From contig JAEZCN010000107.1 of assembly GCA_023433515.1 (NCBI GenBank), forward strand, positions 1-7,623: a stretch of DNA of 7,623 bases, in the 5' to 3' direction. Below the pieces are notes generated by a model. That model was not told the DNA's origin and did not search any database. It was given only the letters and a program-made list of their open reading frames with translations. The translations under genes and the position numbers were made by a program. This stretch comes from Pseudomonadota bacterium. GTDB taxonomy: Bacteria > Pseudomonadota > Gammaproteobacteria > Steroidobacterales > Steroidobacteraceae. Below, one piece after another: positions 1 through 7,026 of this stretch. Positions within the stretch are counted from its first letter, which is position 1. Each line of letters begins with the position of its first letter.

Positions 1-1903
<1,903 letters not shown>

Positions 1904-1910
1904 TGAGAAA

Positions 1911-1915
1911 TCCTT
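1911..1915 (-). promoter_or_regulatory. Ribosome binding site of secA, supports GTG start
   Basis: Reading on the minus strand, AAGGA is followed by a 7-nt spacer (TTTCTCA) and then GTG. There is no ATG at the position where SecA homology begins, so this Shine-Dalgarno sequence supports GTG as the true start. Confidence 0.8.
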
Positions 1916-1974
1916 GCGAAAAACTTCAAGGCAGACAGTTACTTAGGACTGCGCCTTGCCGGAGGCGGCCCGGT

Positions 1975-1980
1975 ATTCTA
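1975..1980 (-). promoter_or_regulatory. Possible -10 box of a secA promoter
   Basis: On the minus strand TAGAAT matches the sigma-70 -10 consensus at 5 of 6 bases and lies 71 bp upstream of the secA GTG. No good TTGACA-like hexamer stands 16-18 bp further upstream, so this is only a candidate. If used, transcription would start near 1968, downstream of the REPIN-like element, and secA would be uncoupled from the M23 gene. Confidence 0.25.
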
Positions 1981-2007
1981 CGGATAGACCGTGATGACGG
2001 GGAGGGG

Positions 2008-2029
2008 TTTTCGGGCCGCGACCCGAAAA
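2008..2029. repeat. Perfect 8-bp hairpin in the secA leader
   Basis: TTTTCGGG (2008-2015) and CCCGAAAA (2022-2029) are perfect inverted repeats around a 6-nt loop. On neither strand is the stem followed by a clean run of T, so it is not a classical intrinsic terminator. It would lie in the 5' leader of any M23-secA read-through transcript. Its role is unknown. Confidence 0.6.
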
Positions 2030-2036
2030 TGCAATT

Positions 2037-2151
2037 GGGGGCAGCCCCCGTTTCCCAGCAAAAGGGGTCAGTCCTTGGGAGTGCAGCGAAGCAAGAGCCA
2101 TTTTCCGAGCTAAGGGCTGACCCCTTTTGCTGGGAAACGGGGGCTGCCCCC
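2037..2151. repeat. REPIN-like element: two 40-bp inverted repeats
   Basis: The arms at 2037-2076 and 2112-2151 are reverse complements at 39 of 40 positions; the one difference is T at 2072. They enclose a 35-nt loop. Each arm also contains smaller palindromes, GGGGGC-A-GCCCCC and a GGGGTCAG(T/C)CC-type segment, the kind of short dyad seen in bacterial REP sequences. Two REPs in opposite orientation are called a REPIN and are usually spread by a RAYT transposase encoded elsewhere. No transposase is in this window. The element starts 6 bp after the M23 stop codon and ends 133 bp before secA. In RNA from either strand it would form a very stable hairpin, which could end or protect the M23 message. 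Assignment as a REPIN is inferred from structure; copy number in the genome cannot be seen here. Confidence 0.8.
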
Positions 2152-2157
2152 TTTCGA

Positions 2158-3063
2158 TCAGCGACCGATGAAGGTGAGCGGGTCGACCTGGCGTCCGTTC
2201 TTCAGCACTTCGAAATGGACGTGAGGCCCGGTCGAGCGCCCCGTCGACCCGACGTACGCCAGCGTATCGCCGCGAGCCACGGTTCTGCCGACGGTGACGG
2301 CAATGCCCTGGTTGTGGCCGTAGCGGGTCACGAGGCCATTGCCGTGGCTGACCTCGACGAGGTTTCCATAGCCCGCCTTCTCGCCCGCATAGGTGACGAC
2401 GCCGGCCGCCACCGCGACGACGTCCGCGCCGTTGGTGCTCGCGAAGTCGATGCCCTTGTGGAACGCCTGGTGCCCGGTGAACGGATCCTGCCGCTCGCCG
2501 AAATAGGAAGAGATGTGGCCTGCGCGCACCGGCCGGCCATCGGGTCGGATCTGCTCGTCGAGCTTCTTCGACAGCAGCGCGTTCTCGAGTGCGGCCATCT
2601 GCGCGTCGCGCGAGGAGATCTTCTGCTCGAGGCCGTTGAGCATGGAGGTAAGGTCGGGTTCGGTGACCGCCGAGCCAGAGTCCTCGGGGCCGCCGATCGC
2701 CGGCGAGCTCTCGAAATCGAATTCGCGGTTGTCGATGTTCGCCATCTGGGTCAGGCGCTTGCCCAGCGCATCGAGGCGGATGACGTGGGCGTTCATCTGG
2801 CCGATGCGCATGGCGACCGCGTCGACGCGGCGCTGGAGCTCGGCCTTCACTTCCTGGATCTCCGCCTGCTGTTCGGCCAGCGTGTCCGACCAGGTGGCGC
2901 CGACCCGCGGGCTCGACTTGCTCTCGCCGATCTTGAGACCGAGGCTGAAGGCAGTGGCGAGGATGGCCACGAGCACCGCCGCGAACGCGGTGACCGACAG
3001 GGGGTGTGCAAGATTGAAATGACGGGCTCGACCTTCGCGACGCGAAAAGAAAATGATGTTCAT
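2158..3063 (-). CDS. Membrane-anchored M23 family metallopeptidase
   Basis: This 301-residue protein is a LytM/M23-type peptidase, a family of zinc enzymes that cut peptidoglycan cross-bridges or act as regulators of cell-wall hydrolases. A hydrophobic segment at about residues 21-45 (PLSVTAFAAVLVAILATAFS) follows a basic N-terminus and should anchor it in the inner membrane with the bulk in the periplasm. Residues 60-110 look like a coiled coil. The catalytic domain spans about 175-301, with zinc-ligand motifs HKGID (H202, D206) and HVHFEV (H281, H283) intact, so activity is likely. The reading frame is open to 3129. I chose the ATG at 3061-3063 because GGAG lies 8 nt upstream and the product then begins with MNIIFFSRR. 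An M23 gene directly before secA is a common arrangement in Gammaproteobacteria lacking secM. Confidence 0.93.
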   Translation of the reverse strand: MNIIFFSRREGRARHFNLAHPLSVTAFAAVLVAILATAFSLGLKIGESKSSPRVGATWSDTLAEQQAEIQEVKAELQRRVDAVAMRIGQMNAHVIRLDALGKRLTQMANIDNREFDFESSPAIGGPEDSGSAVTEPDLTSMLNGLEQKISSRDAQMAALENALLSKKLDEQIRPDGRPVRAGHISSYFGERQDPFTGHQAFHKGIDFASTNGADVVAVAAGVVTYAGEKAGYGNLVEVSHGNGLVTRYGHNQGIAVTVGRTVARGDTLAYVGSTGRSTGPHVHFEVLKNGRQVDPLTFIGR

Positions 3064-3093
3064 CGCGCGCGCTCCGCCAGGGTTACACCGTCC

Positions 3094-3108
3094 GGGTCTC
3101 GAAGACCC
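3094..3108. repeat. Short inverted repeat upstream of the M23 gene
   Basis: GGGTCT-CGA-AGACCC is a perfect 6-bp dyad with a 3-nt centre. It lies 31 bp upstream of the chosen M23 start, in the spacer between the divergent M23 and DUF721 genes. It may be an operator or a leader hairpin. I saw no convincing sigma-70 promoter on either strand of this 151-bp spacer. Confidence 0.4.
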
Positions 3109-3214
3109 TGTTCTTCGTGCATCAAGCACTTGCGCCTGGCCGGCGTCCTCGTTGTCATAGCTCCCTCGAGACTTTTGACCAGCAAACCATCAGGGCCAGC
3201 AGGCGCGCGAGACT

Positions 3215-3574
3215 ATGCCCAAAAGACCCCGACGAGACAAGCAACCGGTCCGACCGGGTGCCAAACCGCGCACGATCGGCGACTTGATGTCGGCCCGTTT
3301 GCCAGCTCTTGCCCAGCGTGCCCTTTCGACGCCGGAGACGTCCGAGTGGCACGTCACAGTGATGAAGGTGCTCGGTCCGGAGCTTGGAAATAAGGTAAAT
3401 AGCTGCTCTCTCGACAAGGGCCGGCTGGTCGTCGTGGCCGAGTCTTCTGGCTGGGCCGCCCGGATACGCTTTCGTCTGGCCGAACAGGAGGCGCTGCTGC
3501 GCGAGAAGACCCCCGACTACCGGGAATTCAACGTCCGCGTACGGCCCCGACAGACCCGTACCGGCGGCGCCTGA
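3215..3574 (+). CDS. dciA: DUF721 protein, probable DciA replicative helicase operator
   Basis: This 119-residue protein is basic at the N-terminus (MPKRPRRDKQPVRPGAKPR) and then shows the DUF721 pattern. An IGDLMSARLPALAQRA helix (about residues 21-36) is followed by a KH-like core containing the hallmark GRLVVVAESSGWAARIRFRL (about residues 69-88). DUF721 proteins of bacteria lacking DnaC/DnaI are known as DciA, which interacts with the DnaB helicase during replication initiation. The position between lpxC and secA, divergent from the M23 gene, also fits gammaproteobacterial DciA. The protein is short but within range for the family. The ATG at 3215 has only a weak Shine-Dalgarno sequence. 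Its TGA stop directly abuts the stop of the convergent GMC gene. DUF721 membership is firm; DciA function is inferred from family and context. Confidence 0.85.
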   Translation: MPKRPRRDKQPVRPGAKPRTIGDLMSARLPALAQRALSTPETSEWHVTVMKVLGPELGNKVNSCSLDKGRLVVVAESSGWAARIRFRLAEQEALLREKTPDYREFNVRVRPRQTRTGGA

Positions 3575-5266
3575 TCACAGCTCGCCGGAGGCCAGCCGGT
3601 CGACGGCATGGTTCGCCGCCCGGGCGGACAGCGCCATGCAGGTGAGTGATGGGTTCACCGAGCCGGTCGATGCCATGCACGAGCCGTCCGTGATGAACAG
3701 GTTCTGCACGTCGTGCGCCTGGTTGTGGCGGTTCAGGACCGAAGTCGCCGGATCGTGACCCATACGCGCCGTGCCCATCTCGTGGACCGCCGATCCGGGC
3801 GGCAGCGGCGAACCCAGCTCGCTGACATTTTCGAAGCCCGCCTCCTTCAGCATCTGCACGGCATCCGCGCTCGCGCGTTGGGCCATCCGGCGTTCGTTGT
3901 CGCCATGCGTGCATGCGATGTTCAGGAGCGGCAGTCCCCACTGGTCCGTGCGGCGCTCGTCCAGAGTCACGCGATTCTCCGCGCGCGGCAGCATCTCGCC
4001 GAAGCCGAGCAGCCCGATTTCCCACTTGCCGGGCGACCGCAGCCGTTGTTTGAGCGGCGCGCCGATGCCCGCTTCCTGCGCGCCGCGATGCCAGCTCGAC
4101 CGTTCGCTGTAACCCTGGAAACCGAAGCCGCGTACGAAATCGGTTTCGGCGCGTTCTGTGGTGTTGAGGTAGCGCGGCACGTAGAAGCCGGTCGGGCGGC
4201 GGCCGTAGTAGTAGCGGTCGAGGAATCCCGGGTGCGTGCCGCGGGCGCCGATGCCGACCACGTGGTCCATCAGATAGCGGCCGACGGCGCCCGAGCTGTT
4301 CGCCAGTCCGTTCGGGAACCGCTCGGACTGCGACCACAGGAGTATCTGCGCCGTGCCCAGGGTCGACGCGCACAGGAAGACGACACGCGCCTGGTACGAG
4401 CGTCCCTGCTTCGTGTTCGCGTCGATGACGCGCACGCCCGAGACGCGACGCTTGGCATGATCGTAGTCGAGCCGCTCGACGATCGCGTCAGTGACGATGG
4501 TGAGGTTGCCTGTGCGGCGCGCGGCCGGCAGCGTCGCGGACAACGACGAAAAATACGCGCCGTATCCACACCCGCGTTCGCACACGCCGCGGAGCTGGCA
4601 GGGACCGCGACCGAGCGCACTCTGTTCCGCCGATGGTTCAGTGAGATTCGCGCAGCGGCCAACCGTCACGCGACGGGACGGGCGGCGCGCCTCCGTGCGT
4701 CGCTTGAATTCGAGTTCCACGCAGGTGAGCTCGAGCGGCGGAAGGAACTGCCCGTCCGGCAGATGATCGAGCCCCTCGTTCGCACCCGAGATTCCGGCGA
4801 ATCGTTCGACACGGTCGTACCAGGGTGAGAGATCCGAATAACGTATCGGCCAGTCGACTCCGTGGCCATCGAGCTTGTTGGCGTTGAAGTCCACGTCGCT
4901 CATGCGATAGCTCTGACGGCTCCACGTCAGCGAGCGGCCGCCGAGGTGATACCCGCGGATCCACGAGAACGGTTGATCCGGCGGCGTGACGTACGGGTGC
5001 TCGCTGTCCTTCACCCACCACTGCCTGGTCGCCGAGTTGAACGCGGGACTCTGGCTCTGGATCGCGTAGTGTTCGGCGATCTCGTCCTGCGGCACGAGTC
5101 CGCGATTCGGCACATCCCACGGGGTCGCGAAATCCTGGTAGTCGACTCCGTGTTCGACGTGGCGTCCGCGTTCTATGACGAGGGTCTTGAGCCCCCGCTC
5201 GCACAGCTCCTTCGCGACCCAGCCGCCGCTGATCCCGGAGCCCACGACGATGGCGTCGAAGATCAT
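3575..5266 (-). CDS. GMC-family FAD-dependent dehydrogenase, catalytic subunit
   Basis: This 563-residue protein is a glucose-methanol-choline oxidoreductase, close in type to the catalytic subunits of gluconate 2-dehydrogenase and bacterial FAD-glucose dehydrogenase. The FAD-binding Rossmann motif is VVGSGISGG (7-15), ending in the ribose-binding acid of VIERG (30-34). C-terminal motifs are VHEMGTARMG (494-503), LFITDGS (523-529) and GSVNPSLT (535-542). H495 and N538 align with the catalytic His-Asn pair of pyranose 2-oxidase. The segment GGRSLTW (109-115) has Thr where pyranose oxidase has its FAD-linked His, so FAD is probably non-covalent. Cysteines 223, 229 and 233 (C-x5-C-x3-C) fall where the B. 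cepacia glucose dehydrogenase has its Fe-S cluster region. There is no signal peptide; export probably relies on the small subunit encoded 12 bp upstream. GGAG lies 7 nt before the ATG. The substrate cannot be told from sequence. Confidence 0.93.
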   Translation of the reverse strand: MIFDAIVVGSGISGGWVAKELCERGLKTLVIERGRHVEHGVDYQDFATPWDVPNRGLVPQDEIAEHYAIQSQSPAFNSATRQWWVKDSEHPYVTPPDQPFSWIRGYHLGGRSLTWSRQSYRMSDVDFNANKLDGHGVDWPIRYSDLSPWYDRVERFAGISGANEGLDHLPDGQFLPPLELTCVELEFKRRTEARRPSRRVTVGRCANLTEPSAEQSALGRGPCQLRGVCERGCGYGAYFSSLSATLPAARRTGNLTIVTDAIVERLDYDHAKRRVSGVRVIDANTKQGRSYQARVVFLCASTLGTAQILLWSQSERFPNGLANSSGAVGRYLMDHVVGIGARGTHPGFLDRYYYGRRPTGFYVPRYLNTTERAETDFVRGFGFQGYSERSSWHRGAQEAGIGAPLKQRLRSPGKWEIGLLGFGEMLPRAENRVTLDERRTDQWGLPLLNIACTHGDNERRMAQRASADAVQMLKEAGFENVSELGSPLPPGSAVHEMGTARMGHDPATSVLNRHNQAHDVQNLFITDGSCMASTGSVNPSLTCMALSARAANHAVDRLASGEL

Positions 5267-5278
5267 GCGCGCGCTCCG

Positions 5279-5836
5279 TCAGACCGCCGACGCACGACCG
5301 ATCTCGTCCAGCGACAGGCACGCGCGCCAGGTGCCGGGCACCATTTCGAAGCGCAGCTCCTGCGTGGCGCCGATCTCCGAGTGGTAGTAACCCGCGAGCA
5401 CGAGGAACTTGAGCCTGGAGTACGCGTCGTCGCCGAGGACAAAGGCGGCCGCATCGAAATCCCGCAGCAGCTCATGTCGCTGTTCGGGCAGGACCTGGGC
5501 GAACGACGCGCCGAGGCGCACCCACGCGCGCTTGTCGATCCGTTCGAGCACGCCGGCGATCTGCGCGCGCGTCTCACTCGAGGCCCACTCCTCCAGCATC
5601 GTGCGCAGGAACTGCGGCACGCCCGCGGCGAGCGCCCCGGGCGTATCGGTGTCCGGAATCATCACGTCCGATATCGTCTCGAGCAGCGCGAACTCGGCGG
5701 CCGCGAGCGCACCGGCGCCGGCAGTCCGGTCCCCACGCGCGAAACGCGTCAGCGCGGCGGCACCGCCGACCAGGAACACCGCGCCGAGCAGCAACGCCCT
5801 GCGGTTCAATTGCGGATTTGAAGTGGAATCGACCAC
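5279..5836 (-). CDS. Gluconate 2-dehydrogenase subunit 3-like small subunit, Tat signal
   Basis: With a GTG start this is 185 residues. The N-terminus NRRALLLGAVFLVGGAAALT has twin arginines at 12-13 followed by a hydrophobic stretch, a good Tat signal or Tat-type anchor. The mature part carries ETISDVMIPDTDTPGA (about residues 53-68), the recognisable signature of gluconate 2-dehydrogenase subunit 3 (Pfam Gluconate_2-dh3). In characterised relatives this small subunit helps fold the FAD subunit and carries it through Tat. The reading frame is open to 5932, and ATGs at 5932 and 5908 are possible starts. I prefer GTG at 5834-5836 because AGAGG lies 5 nt upstream and the Tat motif then stands at the normal distance from the N-terminus. 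It is followed after 12 bp by the GMC gene on the same strand, so the two form an operon. Confidence 0.88.
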   Translation of the reverse strand: MVDSTSNPQLNRRALLLGAVFLVGGAAALTRFARGDRTAGAGALAAAEFALLETISDVMIPDTDTPGALAAGVPQFLRTMLEEWASSETRAQIAGVLERIDKRAWVRLGASFAQVLPEQRHELLRDFDAAAFVLGDDAYSRLKFLVLAGYYHSEIGATQELRFEMVPGTWRACLSLDEIGRASAV

Positions 5837-5841
5837 GAGAA

Positions 5842-5846
5842 CCTCT
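5842..5846 (-). promoter_or_regulatory. Ribosome binding site deciding the GTG start of the small subunit
   Basis: AGAGG on the minus strand precedes GTG by 5 nt. The upstream ATG candidates at 5908 and 5932 would add a 24- or 32-residue arginine-containing extension ahead of the Tat motif, which is atypical. Confidence 0.6.
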
Positions 5847-5895
5847 GCCCGCTGTAACGGCCGGCGCTCGAAGTTCTGCACCGGAATATCGCGGA

Positions 5896-5915
5896 CGCGG
5901 CAAGTCATTGCCGCG
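5896..5915. repeat. Perfect 20-bp dyad between lpxC and the dehydrogenase operon
   Basis: CGCGGCAA (5896-5903) and TTGCCGCG (5908-5915) are perfect inverted repeats around a 4-nt centre (GTCA). It begins 36 bp after the lpxC stop and ends 59 bp before the GTG start of the small subunit. It could be an RNA hairpin that partly ends or processes the lpxC message, or an operator for the dehydrogenase operon. No T-run follows the stem on the minus strand, so it is not a standard intrinsic terminator. Confidence 0.6.
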
Positions 5916-5951
5916 GCGGCGGCATGCGTCACAGGCCGAGAGGAACGCTGG

Positions 5952-6878
5952 TTAGATAGTCGAGCCGACCGGGACCGGTGGCGGCTGCACGTACGCGATG
6001 GGCGCGTCGGAAGGCTTCTCGAAGACGACCGACTCCCACGCCTGCGGGGTGGCGATGAGCTTGCGCAGCAGCATGTTGTTGAGCTTGTGGCCCGACTTGA
6101 AGCCGCTGAACTCGCCGATCAGGCTGTGACCGAGTAGATAGAGATCGCCGATCGCGTCGAGGATCTTGTGCTTGACGAATTCGTCCTCGTACCGCAGGCC
6201 GTCTTCGTTGAGCACGCGGAAGTCGTCGAGCACGATCGCGTTGTCGAGATTGCCGCCGAGCGCGAGATTGCGGGCGCGCATCATCTCGAGGTCGCGCATG
6301 AATCCGAAGGTGCGGGCGCGCGCGACTTCCTTCAGGTAGGAGGTCGTGGAGAAATCCATCGACGCCTTGTTGGCGCGCCGCTTGAACAACGGATGGTTGA
6401 ACTCGATTTCGAAGTTCACCTTGAACCCGTCGAAGGGACGGAACTCCGCCCACTTGTCCCCGTCCTCGACGCGCACGCGCTGCTTGATGCGCACGAATTT
6501 CTTCGGCGTGCGCAGGTCCTCGAAGCCGGCCGATTGCAGCAGGAAGACGAACGGCCCCGCGCTGCCGTCCATGATCGGCACCTCGGGCGCGCTCACTTCG
6601 ACGTGCGCGTTGTCGATGCCCAGTCCGGCGAACGCCGACATCAGGTGTTCGACGGTCGACACGCGAGCCTCACCATTCACGAGAACGGTGCCCAGCTGCG
6701 TGTCGCCCACGTTCTCGGCGTAGGCGCGCACTTCCGAGGGAGGATCGAGATCGGTACGACGGAAAACGATGCCCGTATCGGCTGCCGCCGGCCGGAGGGT
6801 CATCAGGACCTTCTTGCCCGTGTGCAGTCCCACGCCCTGGGCGCGGATGGAGTTTTTTAAGGTTCGTTGTCCGAGCAT
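5952..6878 (-). CDS. lpxC: UDP-3-O-acyl-N-acetylglucosamine deacetylase LpxC
   Basis: LpxC is the zinc enzyme of the cytoplasm that removes the acetyl group from UDP-3-O-acyl-GlcNAc, the committed step of lipid A synthesis. The 308-residue product is full length and aligns with E. coli LpxC from the first residues (MLGQRTLKNSI / MIKQRTLKRIV). Zinc ligands are H78 in STVEHL and H237 and D241 in KHKILDAIGD. The catalytic base E77 and H264 in KSGHKLNN are also present, as are PIMDGS (101-106) and RARTFGFMRD (187-196). The frame is open to 7100, but the alignment and a GGGAG 10 nt upstream (with GGAA closer) support the ATG at 6876-6878. The C-terminus ends in a proline-rich tail (VQPPPVPVGSTI); tails of this enzyme influence its proteolysis in E. 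coli, which I did not try to infer here. ftsZ lies 148 bp upstream on the same strand. Confidence 0.98.
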   Translation of the reverse strand: MLGQRTLKNSIRAQGVGLHTGKKVLMTLRPAAADTGIVFRRTDLDPPSEVRAYAENVGDTQLGTVLVNGEARVSTVEHLMSAFAGLGIDNAHVEVSAPEVPIMDGSAGPFVFLLQSAGFEDLRTPKKFVRIKQRVRVEDGDKWAEFRPFDGFKVNFEIEFNHPLFKRRANKASMDFSTTSYLKEVARARTFGFMRDLEMMRARNLALGGNLDNAIVLDDFRVLNEDGLRYEDEFVKHKILDAIGDLYLLGHSLIGEFSGFKSGHKLNNMLLRKLIATPQAWESVVFEKPSDAPIAYVQPPPVPVGSTI

Positions 6879-6911
6879 GTGATTCCGACTCCCGCAACCG
6901 TTTTCACGCGG

Positions 6912-6995
6912 TACGGGTAGCGCCGCCCGTGGGGCTCGGGGGAGCGGCCGCAAAAAGACTGCGGCACCGAGACGCACAAAAGGGGCGCTACCGTA
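6912..6995. repeat. Nested inverted repeats in the ftsZ-lpxC spacer
   Basis: Outer arms at 6912-6924 and 6984-6995 pair over 12 bp with one bulged G; the core GGTAGCGCC (6916-6924) / GGCGCTACC (6984-6992) is perfect. Inside lies a second perfect stem, GCCGCA (6947-6952) and TGCGGC (6960-6965), with a 7-nt A-rich loop, and a small GCTC-gggg-GAGC hairpin at 6934-6945. In the ftsZ-lpxC transcript (minus strand) this folds into a branched structure ending 33 nt before the lpxC start. It lacks a terminal U-run, so it is more likely an attenuator, processing site or partial terminator than a full stop. Confidence 0.6.
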
Positions 6996-7026
6996 ACACA
7001 GTTCGAACCGACCCGTTCCTCGGGGG

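Noticed and set aside
2008..2151. Intrinsic terminator for the M23 gene
   Set aside because: Strong hairpins are present, but none is followed by a run of T on the minus strand, so I call them repeats rather than terminators.
3064..3129. 22-residue N-terminal extension of the M23 protein from the ATG at 3129
   Set aside because: The ATG at 3063 has GGAG at 8 nt, while the upstream ATG has no good Shine-Dalgarno, and the extension would place a basic, unordered stretch ahead of the anchor.
2029..3393. 454-codon open frame on the plus strand across the REPIN-like element, the M23 gene and the start of DUF721
   Set aside because: It covers the M23 gene antisense and overlaps the well-supported DUF721 gene in another frame; no recognisable domain and no family-like features.
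3713..4828. 371-codon plus-strand frame and a 281-codon minus-strand frame (3528-4373) within the GMC gene
   Set aside because: Both are alternative frames of the GMC gene, which has intact FAD and catalytic motifs over its full length; the shadows are dominated by Arg, Ala, Gly and Pro.
4862..5821. 319-codon plus-strand frame opposite the GMC start and the small subunit
   Set aside because: It spans two minus-strand genes that have clear domain signatures and ribosome binding sites, and shows no family features of its own.
6978..6985. Second partial copy of the REP arm (AAAAGGGG shared with 2058-2065)
   Set aside because: Only a few bases match and flanks differ; this is expected by chance in a GC-rich spacer.
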